Of a stretch of DNA of 64,000 bases, positions 44,601-56,079 are shown piece by piece (positions within the stretch are counted from its first letter, which is position 1; every line of letters begins with the position of its first letter). The DNA lies in the NCBI GenBank assembly GCA_034231615.1, contig CM067311.1, forward strand, positions 9,859,746-9,923,745, in the 5' to 3' direction. This stretch comes from Meghimatium bilineatum. Taxonomy: Eukaryota; Mollusca; Gastropoda; Stylommatophora; Philomycidae. The notes under the pieces are model-generated. The model was not told where the DNA came from. It saw nothing but the letters and a program-made list of their open reading frames with translations, and ran no database searches. Both the position numbers and the translations under genes were made by a program.

Positions 44601-47600
44601 CATCTCATTTAACAGCTATTATTAACTCTCTATCGCCAAAAGTAACTAAGTCTTAGACTCGCGCCCCCCCCCACTGCTGATAAGCTGGTGAATCCTACTT
44701 TTTTATGAAGCATATGGAACAAGTCAAAGAATTTAAATATCTAGGCAGCATTTTTTTTCCAAAAATGGAATACTAGACAGAGAAATAGAAACAATGTGTC
44801 GGAAAGCAAACACAATGTTTACCAACTTTTACCATTACTTCTCTGCCCAAAGATCAAGATGGGAATCAAAAGGCAGATAATGTCTACAGTATTTATACCA
44901 ACACTCTGTTATCAAGCCAAACATGACCTTTAACAGTCTTGCAGCAAAGGAAAATCATTACATGTGAAATGAAAGTTTCAGAGAAAAGCTATAATGGTCA
45001 CTAAACTTAAAATAAGAAATGAGGAAAAGAGTAGTATAACATCAAGTATTGAATACATCAAAAGACAGCAAGTAAAATGGTTTGCTCACTTAATGAGCCC
45101 AAACAAATACCAATAAGAACATATAATAAAAAAATATCTGGACACAAAACCAAAAGTTGACCAAGAAAATAGTGGATAGAATATATGCAAGATAAGATAA
45201 CCTTGAATATACATGGACTCAATGCAACCATTTAAAGCCTGCAGCACATCTGGACTTGGAATGATAATCAAGGCTTAAGTGTGGATACTAGCATCCATCA
45301 TTTGCCTGGGGATAGACAATCCTGAACAGGAAATTGCTATTCAACTATTGTAGTGAGGCAAGTTCACTATAAACTCTACTACTGAATCGACCTCAATTTG
45401 TATAGCAAATAATAAATATTTTGTGGCAGGACAGGAAATCTCTTAAAATACACTAAACAGGAAAAAGCATGCAGTCTTACCCCTAGTTACCATACAATCA
45501 CAAATAAACACACCACATAGTGTAATTTACATTATAATTTAACTCGTAGTGGCAGCGAATGTGTACTGACTCTCCACCAAGACGGTTTGTCCTTTACATC
45601 TATCTTGCATGAGGTGTTCCGCAGTCAGTGAACTTGTCTCATGTAATTAGATGTATTGTGCCCATTGGTTACTGAACCTTTTCTCATCCACGAGGCTGGT
45701 TCTAGTTTAAGAAGAACTCAACAGAAGAGTTGGGCTCGGATTCGTTCGCGGTCTTAGTCGAGGTGTTGTTCACCAACGTCATGAATCCCTCGTCCAAGTC
45801 CGAGTCTATACACATATTTAGGAGCGTCTGGGACAGGCATTGTGTTCTCGAGCTGAACATAACATGTCTTCTTGGACGGTTGTGCCTGTGCCCATTGAGT
45901 ACTGAACCTTTTCTCTCCGCGAGCATGATTTCAGTATAGGAAAAACTCGACAGCTGAGTTGAGCCCGGATCACTGGTAACTAGCTTGTTTCGAGCAAACA
46001 AAAGTTCCAATTTCCTTGAGATGTATTCCATTCTCTTTGCACATGACACTGCCCTCTAGCACTGTGCGTCCCTCTGAGTGTACTCATTTTGCTATCCTTA
46101 TGGTGACTACCGCACTGATTCTTAATATTTCTCATAACATCTGCCCATTTTGTAACATCTGCACTGGTCACCCCTCCAATGCCTCCACTGAACTGACTAG
46201 CTTCACTGTGTGTCGACAGTGCAGCCCCAGAGTTAGTGGTAAATTCTTAATTAAATTTTTATTAATTTAAATTTGGCTATTTTAAATAAGCCCAATTTGG
46301 ACATTTTAAATAAGCCCAACCCCACCCTATTTTGAAGTAGTTCCTACTTGTTCCTATGTACAACAAAATATTTAAAATATTGTCCAAAAACTGTGTAGGC
46401 AGAACAAAATATAAAAACTCTGTGACAAAAAAGTTAAGGTACTGTTAATAACATGTAACCACCATGCCAAATTAAAACACATATGACTAAGTTATGAATT
46501 GCCCAGGCTTATTATAATATAATTATTTGCAGACCCCATCCCAACTCTACTGAACAATGAAACTCTAATTAATTTGCAGATTACTAGACCATATCTATTA
46601 ATAATTATGTAGAATTAGTAGATATGGCCTATGTTTCTATTATTAATTTAGTATGATATATCACTAAATCAATCAAGTGCAATATTTACCAATAAATCAA
46701 TCAATGTAATCTTCTAGCCTGTCTACAGCAGGAAAAAAAATTGATAAGTTTAGCTCTGGCCCCTATTAATTATAATTAATTAAAAAATTTAGGTACTTGG
46801 ACTTCTGGGAATAGCAAGTTTGGAAAATTTTGCTTAGACTATAAATTTCTTGGGACATTTAGTGAAAATTAGTGCAGCAATGCTGTAAACCATGACACAA
46901 CGCATTCCGTTCTCCAGACTACATCCTGCTGATCTGCAGGAGTTTGAGAATGAATGCAGAAGAAGTGAAAATTAGTGACGACATCATTCAACATGTTTGC
47001 AACTTGATTTGGTGAAAGTAAAGATTAGTTCTCCACTGTGCTATAAATAGCACACTGTTGACAATTTTAACTATCCAACGTCATGGATTCCCGTGTAACA
47101 CCAATCAAAATAATGGCTGCCGTGACGCCACATCCGATAATCACTTGAATTCAAATCTAGACACAGACGAACTTATGTATAATCTGTTTCTTTTCCAATT
47201 TACACATTTTTTACAATTTCCTAATAATTGTGGTGAGCGACCAGTATTTCTGCCCACTACACACGGAGCGAGGTGCACGCACACATTAGAAATATTATTT
47301 CTAATCCTAAACTTACTTTAAGTACTTAACCATAAGCTTGCCAAATCACACAACAAAGATCAGGTAACACCTTGAAACTAGAGCAAAGGTCCCAGCGGAG
47401 AACTATAATTTACTTCAGCCATTTATTTATTAACTTCTGTAACCAATTGTCTTTTTATATATGTAACTTTTAAGGATACAGGACGATGCAGAAAACGGTA
47501 GTTAATTTTTTTAAAACATAATTGTTTTAATTTTGCAAATTGGCCACAATTTTGAATATTAATTAGTTGTACATACTTCAGAGAATCACAGTAATGTGAT

Positions 47601-50600
47601 CAACAGATGTGTCTTGACTTTGTGAATACAAAAATATATAGTTTCTGTGGTATTTTATTATGTTTAATAGATATTTAATTTATTTTCATTATAATTATAC
47701 ACATTAGCAGCCATTTTAATATCAATTAGTTCTGTGTCCATCTGAACATTCCAGAAATGTGATCAACATAAGCATATTGTCTTCACGAACACAAAAATGT
47801 ATAGTTTGTGTATTGTATTATTGAAAGTAACAAAGATAATTCAGAAATTGTCAGCTCAGTTACATTTTGTAGTTTTATTGATATTTTCGTATATGTTTCA
47901 TGTAAATTATTTTGATGTCAAATTAATTTGAAAAAAATTCATAACTTTTTTTTCATGGTTGACGTACAGACTTGGTTGAGGTATCGTTGAATTGCAATTT
48001 TCAAGGGCTATCTAACTATAGTATTTTTTAATGATGTGGCATTATTTTGACAATTTTGTCCAAGTACCTATAAAAATGTAACTAAACACTGTATGACCGT
48101 ATAGCCATAATAGTGTACAAGTTGACTCCACGCCTATCCTATAGTCTACTCTATAGTGGCCAATGATGATGATGTTCGTCCGTCGTGATCGACGATGACC
48201 AAAAACTCAACCATAATAATAATAATAAATAATAAAATAATAAAGTTAATAGTGCGTTTTTAAATGACTAGCAAGTCCAATGCGCACAGAAAATGTTCTT
48301 TTACAGAATTGACAACAATATAAGGTATCTGTGTGAGGTTGAGATGTTTTTTCTTTTCTACGTGTCCGCTTCTGTCTTGCAGTTTCTTGTCTGAATTCTT
48401 CCGCCGCTAGTGCTCCCGTTCTAATGCTGTAACGTCATGCTGTTCTATCCTGAACGAGGCTCTCCCAAGTGCCTACGTCAATGTTAAGATGTTTCAAGGA
48501 TGACTTGAGCGTGTCTTTGAAGCGCTTTTTCTGTCCATCAGCTTTTCGAAATCCTGCCTTGAGTTCTCCATAATATATATTTGTTTTGGCAAACGCGAGT
48601 TCTCCATAGCATACGCACAAGTAGTGGCCAATATTCAAATATTGACAACGATTATACTCTCTAGCCTATAGCACTATAACTTAGAACTAGGCATTAGCAC
48701 TAATCGAAATATTTCCGCAAAAAGATATTTAGAGTAGTGTCCCTTGATAAAAATGCCATGTGCCGACATTTTCATTTTTTCATGGACCACGTGTGTAATA
48801 TCCAATGGAATTGTCATTTAGTGACGCCACGCAGCTTTAGATCATATAAAAGTGAACTGTATACTTTTTATCATCCATTTCTGCAGTGTATTAAGATTAG
48901 GTATGTTGGAGATACCTTATCTACAATTAACACCAAGCAATTAAACAAGACGAGGTAGGTGTTTTTTGTCTTTGCACACGTATATTTCTAAATTTTGATT
49001 AAAATTAATATGTGAAACCATGTCTAACATATTCAGCAACCATTTCTATCTTTATGTACCAAATTTTAACATTTCTAGAAGTACCTATTAATTATTATTA
49101 AATTTTAAAAATGCTATGGTGATCGACCGACCACGCTACTAACTTTAGAGTTCGTTTTCGGCTGTTCAATGTTGCCGCGCCGTTAATTATCGATATTCGT
49201 GTATAATGTTAAAAATTTAAGTTACAGTTTAATGAATTTCTACATCTTATCATCCTTTAGTTAATTTAATGTGACACTATGTACTAGTGTTTATTGAAAT
49301 GTCTTCAAACAGTATTGTATTAAATTATTCAAGGGTACAGATAAAAAACATGTCAGCGCGTCAGAATGCTTGCAGCCCATGTTACCATGACAATGACAAG
49401 TGTTTGTGTCTCACTGTCACTGTAATCGAACTCAGATAGCTTCTATTCAAACATTATTAGTAGGTCTAGGTATAAATTAGAATTACCGTAAAGATAATTT
49501 TTAAGATGCATTATTGGACATTCTATTTAATTCTGATAGTGACAGTGATGTTATGACTGGAGACCTAATGCATAAGGTTTTAGGCATCTGGGTTCCCTCA
49601 TCCCTCCCACCCACACTTTACTTTCTTGCTGGCGTATCTCCGTCTCGGGGCTTCCGTCTATCCACCACATATTTTCTTCTTTTTTTCTTCTTTTCTTTTT
49701 TCCTCTTGTATTCTCCACCTCTGCATTTTTTCATCCCACTTAGTTATTCGCCATACAGTTCCTGTACTCTAGTCAGTTGGCATTCGCTATGTCCTACCTT
49801 ACCTCCAGAATTTTCTTATTAATTAGCCCCAATTATGCCTGACAATTGGTACAGTATATTCAACAGATGCGTCTTGCCTTCCCGAACACAAAAAAGTATA
49901 GTTTGTATGGTGTTTTATCATAAATAAGTGAAATAATTAATAATTAGACAATTAAATTACAAGTAAATTATGCAAATTAGCCACCATTTTGAATATTAAT
50001 TAGCCCCAATTATGCCTGACAATTGGTACAGTATATTCAACAGATGCGTCTTGCCTTCCCGAACACAAAAATGTATAGTTTGTATGGTGTTTTATCATAA
50101 ATAAGTGAAATAATTAATAATTAGACAATTAAATTGCAAGTAAATTATGCAAATTAGCCACCATTTTGAATATTAATTAGCTCCAATTATGCCTGACAAT
50201 TGGTACAGTATATTCAACAGATGCGTCTTGCCTTCCCGGACACAAAAATGTATAGTTTTATGCATATATTATCATAAATAACTGAAATATTTCATAAAAT
50301 GCTAGTTCTGCTTCAATTCTTGGTCACAACTTTCATCATCAGTCCGTTCATATTTTATTATATGTTCCCATGTAATTATCTTTTCCTGAAATTTCGACAA
50401 AAAAAATTCATAACTTTTCACAGAATCGACCTACAGACTTGGTTGAGGTATCGTTGAATTGCAAATTTCAAGGGCTATCTAACTGTGGTGTTTATAATGT
50501 TATAAACCCAATTTGAAAATTTAGTGCTAAACCTACTTAGAACTATTATTAACCTATAGTTACATCTACGATGTGCCTAGGATTAGCCTATAACTATATA

Positions 50601-50815
50601 ATATATTGGCGGATTGTCTTATGAGTTACTAATACTAGTTCATTCTTACTAAGTCTAATCTTACCATCTCTGAAACGAGACAATTTTTCTACTGTGGAGG
50701 GGTAATACGGCGCAGGTTCTGCCACCTTTTGTCGTCTCTCTAGAACTTTGGCAGCTCGGTTATCCACGTTATAGTTACGAAAAGGTTTCACTAATTTTGC
50801 ACCAATCTGTCCCAT
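41268..50815 (-). CDS. NDUFAF4: NDUFAF4, complex I assembly factor 4 (complete, 3 exons)
   Basis: Minus-strand join of 50815-50665, 44434-44337 and 41669-41268; 651 nt give 216 residues and a stop. The start MGQIGAKLVKPFRNYNVDNR aligns with human MGALVIRGIRNFNLENRAER. Residues 51-83 have RDEKLHGYLKNVYVES, matching RKDEKLLSFLKDVYVDS; residues 95-175 have EGRVTLKTVFSILGQH and LDDKDVANMLHFFKI, matching KGKISIVEALTLLNNH and LEQKDVNSLLKYFVT. In the family the protein works in mitochondria with NDUFAF3 in early assembly of NADH dehydrogenase. An in-frame ATG lies 51 nt upstream, but family alignment favours 50815. Human is 175 residues; this one has a longer, charged C-terminus. It converges on KIF23 with 9.3 kb between the stops. 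Confidence 0.92.
42005..42125 (+). mobile_element. GAA-tailed retroposon end
   Basis: CCATTCTCTGGATTACATCC, AAATCTAGTAGGACCATTGT and GTGGGAGTTTGAGAAAG, family of 10055-10214. Confidence 0.65.
43025..43435 (-). mobile_element. Family A SINE split by another SINE
   Basis: The minus strand from 43435 starts GAGGTCCCGGGTTCAATCCA (B-box), continues to AAAGCGGCCTTTTTTCCCCA, is interrupted by the SINE at 43083-43312, and resumes ATAGAAAGCCTCCCTGCACT. The order matches the uninterrupted copy at 14878-15080. Confidence 0.7.
43083..43312 (-). mobile_element. tRNA-derived SINE, family B, nested
   Basis: The minus strand starts TCCGGCTCTGTGGCTAAGTG (A-box) with GAGTTCGATCCTC (B-box), then CATCCGGACCGTTCAGAAAG, CACAGCCAACAAATGCTGGG and a TATCCTGGATAGGATA-type end plus AT-rich tail. 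A second copy is at 54380-54550. Confidence 0.75.
44337..44434 (-). CDS. NDUFAF4: NDUFAF4 exon 2
   Basis: 98 bp: acceptor TTTTTCTTTCCAG, completes a Glu codon, then HSGFLESQKIRDEKLHGYLK and NVYVESRNNLIQ; donor GTATGT. DEKL..YLKNVYVES is the family's central conserved block. Confidence 0.92.
44700..45290 (+). mobile_element. L2-like LINE 3' half
   Basis: Broken frames read KNGILDREIETMCRKAN, then LCYQAK-like and RQQVKWFAHLMSPNKYQ. The order matches 63430-63990. Several stops; antisense to NDUFAF4. Confidence 0.7.
45540..46230 (-). other. Unidentified region with two diverged 80-bp repeats
   Basis: A minus-strand frame at 46049-45702 (115 codons) and another at 46171-45980 are unrecognised. 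ACTGAACCTTTTCTC plus a following GAGTTGGGCTCGGAT-type block occurs near 45670-45740 and again near 45900-45972. It could be a decayed mobile-element gene; no family assigned. Confidence 0.35.
46875..46963 (+). mobile_element. Very young retroposed LINE tail, 14-bp duplication
   Basis: 89-bp insert flanked by AGTGAAAATTAGTG at 46861-46874 and 46964-46977, identical on both sides. It contains CTACATCCTGCTGATCTGCA and GAATGCAGAAGA. Confidence 0.85.
47480..48060. repeat. AT-rich element with internal repeats, copy 1
   Basis: Two diverged copies of a unit with CAACAGATGTGTCTTGAC and ACAAAAATATATAGTTT, followed by ACAGACTTGGTTGAGGTATC and TCAAGGGCTATCTAACTA. It shares both parts and their order with 49821-50505. 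Confidence 0.7.
48160..48640 (-). mobile_element. LINE C-terminus with C2H2 finger, antisense
   Basis: The minus strand reads YYGELKAGFRKADGQKKRFK then DTLKSSLKHLNIDVGTWESL, and in the next frame LYCCQFCKRTFSVRIGLASH with LKTH, a C2H2 finger that ends L2-like LINE proteins. One frameshift and a stop separate the parts. The tail ends GGTCATCGTCGATCACGACG. Confidence 0.75.
49821..50505. repeat. AT-rich element with 177-bp repeats, copy 2
   Basis: Units start at 49821, 49998 and 50175 (period 177 bp, about 2.6 copies, AATTAGCCCCAATTATGCCT), followed by the same right part as copy 1 (ACAGACTTGGTTGAGGTATC, then CAAGGGCTATCTAACTGT). Confidence 0.85.
50665..50815 (-). CDS. NDUFAF4: NDUFAF4 exon 1 (coding part)
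   Basis: 50 codons plus one base of a Glu codon; donor GTAAGA. It encodes MGQIGAKLVKPFRNYNVDNR and AAKVLERRQKVAEPAPYYPS. The N-terminus is basic and amphipathic, in keeping with mitochondrial import; start chosen by alignment to the family MG start. Confidence 0.92.
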
Positions 50816-51837
50816 ATTAGTTAATATCGTATAATATGGACTTTTAATAGACAGCTTCCGATGCACATTCTAATTCTACCATCAAAGTCAACTACAAAGT
50901 CAGAAGATAAGAACTGTTAGTGATCTCCCTTACATGCAGTTTAAAAAACGATTCCAAGTTTACGAAATAAATGTATTAACCAACAGGTGATCTGCCGTTT
51001 TCTGAAGTAGATTTCAGTTTAAGGTTTCAAATAATTGTTCCATTATATAATATATTTATTCATCTTTCTATTTTCTGGCCATAGCCCAGGGTGGATAGAA
51101 AATCCATAAACTTCCCAGCATAATAATACCGTTTGAGTCAAATGCCATGCGCCTATGGATCACTGGTTCATCTCCCAACCATTCATATATAGGGCCTACA
51201 TAATATATACATATATATCGATTATGTATTAATGTGGCCCGGATGGGGATCAGAGAATAGTAACACGCCAACCTGCCATGCAAGTCTTAAGAGTTGACTG
51301 AGGAGGCTGAGAGTGGGGTTACTACCACCATCCATGATCTCCGCAATAACGCGAGGTGATTGGGTGCCATCTGCGCGGACCTGGTTTGAATCATGTTTGC
51401 TGCATGATTTTTCTTTACAGGTAAAGAAATGCAAGACAACGTTCCTCCCCGAGTACACTGCCAGCTCGTGGTATGGGGACTGTCCATAAATTACATCAAC
51501 AATTTTGTGCACATTTATTTATCCGGACCCACACCCTTGTCAACAATTCAAGGAACTCCCTGCTTAATTTGATCAACAATATATAACCAACCCCCCTCCT
51601 CCCCCGATCCCAATAATATTTAACAGAAAAAGTACGAAAATAATACATGTTGTGTTACACGTTTTTAGAAAAATGGGCAAATTCAAACAATTGGATTAGT
51701 GTATTGCTGTGTAAGAACGATATTGTTAATTATAAACTTTTGCCAGAACAGCGTACCTTGTCAACTCAACAAGTATAAAACTTTTTCATAGAAATTTCAC
51801 CAAATTATTGACGTGATGTATGAACACATTCTTATTG
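50816..51837. other. Upstream of NDUFAF4: promoter not defined, dispersed repeat
   Basis: No clear TATA or CpG signal is seen. 51238-51500 carries a dispersed repeat with CCCGGATGGGGATCAGAGAA and CATGCAAGTCTTAAGAGTTG, a relative of 31570-31650. Confidence 0.5.
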
Positions 51838-52413
51838 CAACATACAGCCATATAAGACATCTCCTAATTACAACATACACATACAGCCATATAAGACATC
51901 TCCTAATTACAATATACACATACAGCTATATAAGACATCTCCTAATTACAACATACACATACAGCCATATAAGACATCTCCTAGTTACAACATACACATA
52001 CAGCCATATAAGACATCTCCTAATTACAACATACACATACAGCCATATAAGACATCTCCTAATTACAACATACACATACAGCCATATAAGACATCTCCTA
52101 ATTACAACATACACATACAGCCACATAAGACATCTCCTAATTACAACATACACATACAGCCACATAAGACATCTCCTAATTACAACATACACATACAGCC
52201 ATATAAGACATCACATAATTACAACATACACATACATCCATATAAGACATCTCCTAATTACAACATACACATACAGTCATATAAGACATCTCCTAATTAC
52301 AACATACACATACAGCCATATAAGACATCTCCTAATTACAACATACACATACATCCACATAAGACATCTCCTAATTACAACATACACATACAGCCATATA
52401 AGACATCTAAAAT
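51838..52413. repeat. 39-bp minisatellite, about 15 copies
   Basis: Unit contains CAGCCATATAAGACATCTCC and TAATTACAACATACACATA with few variants. Frames are open on both strands because 39 is divisible by three. Confidence 0.96.
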
Positions 52414-52440
52414 TCATAACAAAAATACATATCTATTAAA

Positions 52441-52870
52441 ATGCGTGCTGAGTACACTATACTAAGGATCTGAAACATGGATTGCCTACACCAAACATGA
52501 GAGGAGACAACATCTTTCATCTAAGATGTCTCCGCAAGATCTAAAACATCAAATGGCACGACAAAATCACCAACACGGAAGTGTTGCGCCGCACTCAGCT
52601 ACCATCTGTCATGGAAACACTCAATATAAATAGATTGCGTTGGATGAATCACGTCCGCAAAATGTAAAAATTTCCGCTTCCCAAAACAAGTACTATTCAG
52701 AAACTGGCTGAAGGACATCGAGCGCGTGGTAGATCAATGCTGGTGTATAAAATCTGGAAATCCTCAATGAAAGGTTTCTAAGTAGAATCCAAAAACTGGG
52801 AGAAAACGGCCGAAAGTCGGAATGTCTGGAGGCATTCCATTGAATCTGCTACAGCATTAAAGGAGCAGCA
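52441..52870 (+). mobile_element. LINE C-terminal fragment
   Basis: Broken frames read FHLRCLRKI, IKWHDKITNTEVLRRTQLPS, NINRLRWMNHVRKM and AEGHRARGRSM, the typical LINE region after the RT thumb. Shifts and stops present. Confidence 0.7.
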
Positions 52871-53116
52871 TTGTTCAAAAATAATATGTTAAAAATAATA
52901 TGGAAGAAAATAGAGAACGGCGCAAACAAAAATCTTCCGTTAGTGTGATATCATCGCTTGAAAAGTTCTAATTCCTGAGTAAATATTCAACGCATTGATA
53001 CTTCTTATTTGCTAAATGACAGTCGGTAAGATGCAAAAGGCCATACATATAAATGAGATGGCACGCCCAATCCCCGCCTCCAAAAATGACACACTTCTTA
53101 CAACATGCATTGCAGA

Positions 53117-53280
53117 CAGCGCCGTATTTAGACTTGCTAAGGCCCTAAGCTATTTGAGATATGGGGCCCTTTATAAGACCAGATATTATATGTCAGTGCC
53201 AAATATAATTTTTTGGGGGCATCAAGACAGTGGGGGCCCTAAGCTATAGTTTGTTTAGCTTATACGTAAATCCGGTCCTG
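53117..53280. mobile_element. 164-bp hAT-like MITE
   Basis: Left end CAGCGCCGTATTTA and right end (reverse complement) CAGGACCGGATTTA are inverted repeats; inside, GGGGCCC blocks and GGCCCTAAGCTAT occur in opposite orientations. Flanks ATTGCAGA and ATTGAATA agree at six of eight bases, in keeping with an old 8-bp hAT duplication. Confidence 0.65.
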
Positions 53281-53984
53281 ATTGAATAGCACATTATTGT
53301 CATTAATTGCTTGGCAGTACATGTACGACTATAATTATATTTATGTTTCCATATAGTATATAACTGTCGATCTTGTCATCTATACGTTTATCTACCTCTA
53401 TTAATGTTTCTACACGTGTAACTAGATGTGTATAGAAGTATCAGTACCCAGTTATACTATGTACACACAATCAGCGCCGGTCGACTGCAACTACAAGTCG
53501 CTACATCACGCTCTGGTAGCCCAGGTAATAGCATCAGATCGATGATTGCGTTAAGTGAAAGGTTTGCATCGGTATGAATAGATGAACAGAAGGCGAGGAG
53601 GTAGTGGTTCTTCATGCCACAGCACATTGCGCAGACATCGTTGATTGCAACCAGTAGGCAACTGATAATAACCCCAGATTGCGATGTGACATTGTTCTTA
53701 CTAATCTATTTAGGATGCTGACTGTTGAATTGGATATCCCATTACTGTTTGCTGTTGTTTCGTAAGTGTAGATTATTCATAGATAGCAAGTTAGTTTAAA
53801 TTTATAATCGTTTATATAGACCATTTGTTTTGCAGATTCATTTTGTTAATGTTACTGAGATAATGTGTGAAGTTATCCAGTCCCTCGGTAATACAATCTT
53901 GTTCAGTCATCTATAGTAATCCTTCTAAAGTGACACTATATGAATCTTACCAGGATTCTTATTGGATGTCGACACATAGGAGGT
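53281..53984. other. Intergenic sequence, nothing recognised
   Basis: Only one copy of the ATCCTTCTAAAGTGACA motif at 53920 stands out. Confidence 0.5.
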
Positions 53985-54225
53985 CTACACAAAATGAAAA
54001 AAAATGTGTATAGGAAACATGAAATGGAAGAATGTATATAGAAATATGGAATGGAAAAATGTATATAGAAAACATGCAATGGAAGAATGTATATAGAAAA
54101 CATGGAATGGAAGAATGTATATAAAAAAAAACTTGGAATGGAAGAATGTATATAGAAAACATGGAGTGGAAGAATGTATATAGAAATATGGAATGGAAGA
54201 AGGTATATAGAAAACATGAGATTAA
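53985..54225. repeat. 27-28-bp minisatellite, about 8-9 copies
   Basis: Unit contains GGAATGGAAGAATGTATATA and GAAAACAT with indels. Confidence 0.93.
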
Positions 54226-54379
54226 TTTCTCGTAATTTATTGTAATGTCTCGTAATAAACAAAATACGAGTTATGATTACATGTTATCATCATCACACAA
54301 ACAGACAGTTCATATTTTCTTTGATCTCCGTCTCAATAAATCCACCAGAGTGTGGCAGCTAACTATACTATTAACAAAC

Positions 54380-54550
54380 TATTAACAAAAAATCGTATCC
54401 TATTCAGGACGTAGTTACCAATCTTGCATTTTTTGGTTGATGATGAACGATCTGAACGGTCCAGATGCACTATTGACTGTGACGGGAATCGAACTCGGTA
54501 CCTTGATCGTAACATACGTGTTCTGTACCACTCAGTCACAGAGTCGGACT
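54380..54550 (-). mobile_element. tRNA-derived SINE, family B
   Basis: The minus strand starts TCCGACTCTGTGACTGAGTG with CGAGTTCGATTCCC (B-box) and GACCGTTCAGATCG, then GTCCTGAATAGGATA, matching the nested copy at 43083-43312. Confidence 0.75.
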
Positions 54551-54689
54551 TATAACAAACTATAGATCGAGTATTAACAAACTATACTATTATAATATAC
54601 TTTTATTAATATAGTTTTAAAAATATGTATGCAGTAAACGTCTAGCAATTTCTGTGTGTTTGCAAGAACTCTTGTGGTTATGACACACA

Positions 54690-55018
54690 CATCCAGTATT
54701 ATTTCATCGTATCTAGAGATCAGTATTATTTCACCGTACCTGGAGATCAGTATTATTTCATCGTACCTGGAGATCAGTATTATTTCATCGTACCTGGAGA
54801 TCAGTATTATTTCATCGTATCTGGAGATCAGTATTATTTCATTGTACCTGGAGATCAGTATTATTTCATCGTACATGGAGATCAGTATTATTTCATCGTA
54901 TCTGGAGATCAGTATTATTTCATTGTACATGGAGATCAGTATTATTTCATTGTACCTGGAGATCAGTATTATTTCATCGTATCTAGAGATCAGTATGATT
55001 TCATCGTACCTGGAGATC
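54690..55018. repeat. 27-bp minisatellite, about 12 copies
   Basis: Unit contains GAGATCAGTATTATTTCATC and GTACCTG with point variants. The open frames (EISIISSYL repeats) are by-products. Confidence 0.95.
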
Positions 55019-56070
55019 GGTACTCGATCAGATCAATCAAATGTGATTAGTATTCGTAGATTTATTAATAGACTCTGGTTTACTGAATTAATTTTCTGTG
55101 TGTGTATTTGGATCTGCTTCAAATCTTACATTATTGTAATCGCTGGTTGTTCCAAGTTCATTTACAAGCTATATTCGTTAAGTACTTATTGTTCATATTA
55201 ATTGTTGTTAAGTAGATGTATAGGTTTTCTTCCTAATTACTCACAATCTTCTAGACATCTTCGACAAAAATTTCGATGATATTAATTAGTGCCTAATCTT
55301 ATTCATATCTACCCCAGTTTGGTGTTTTATTTTGTTTTATTGATGTGTTTGGTACATGTTTCTAGATTTTTTTCTAGGAATAACGGTGGGTTAAGTTTGG
55401 GCTTAGTTAACGGTAGGTTTAGTTTGAAAAATTGCCTATATTTTTTAGTGATAAAACCCCACCTTCTCCCCCGGTAGAACCCTCTTAATTATTTCGAAAA
55501 TATTTATACAAATGTTGAAGTATGAAAAGTACATTTACAAATTTTGATATTTGACTAGAAAACATTATTTTTTTCTTTAACACATCTGTGTGGACGCAAA
55601 GTTCTGAATTGTAGTATCTGAAATCTAGATTCTAAATCAGTGTTGATCCTAGTCTCAACACAACTAACTTGGCATCAAAATGCTTTTTACTTTAGCAGTC
55701 ACAATACATACATGCTCTAGAGAGGGCAAGCCCTCTGAAACCTTCTCCTAATTAATAATGTGCGCTGATCCCCACAACGTCACTGCAATGGTTGATGCTT
55801 CCGATGTTTGTCCACTTTGCGTTTTTGCCAGATAATGAAAAGCACGGGAAAAGTTGACTCCACAAAGATAAATGATGTGTGGACTCGGCGCGAAGAATTA
55901 TTATGGGAAAAGACTTCGGTAAATGATGACGCCGAAACTAGATACTGGTTATGTTTGAAACTTGTGAAAATCATTTTATGGGTTGTGGTTAACCTGATAT
56001 AGTTATACTTGGTTTCTACTGGCGGCACGGTATTCCTTTATTCGTCTCCATGGACAAAATAATACTTGAG
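55019..56070. other. Intergenic sequence with one exon-like segment
   Basis: 55835-55909 is preceded by TTTTGCCAG and followed by GTAAAT and is open for 25 codons (STGKVDSTKINDVWTRREEL). It matches no family I know. Confidence 0.25.
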
Positions 56071-56079
56071 GGATAAATT

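Larger units (their letters stand above)
44435..50664 (-). other. NDUFAF4 intron 1, 6.2 kb
   Basis: Holds LINE fragments at 44700 and 48160, an unidentified repeat at 45540-46230, a young retroposed tail at 46875 and two copies of an AT-rich element. 48650-49800 shows nothing firmly recognised. Confidence 0.75.

Noticed and set aside
49514-49822. 102-codon frame starting with an NSDSDSDV acidic stretch
   Set aside because: The acidic start recalls some transposase N-termini, but the rest is pyrimidine-rich low complexity; not enough to call.
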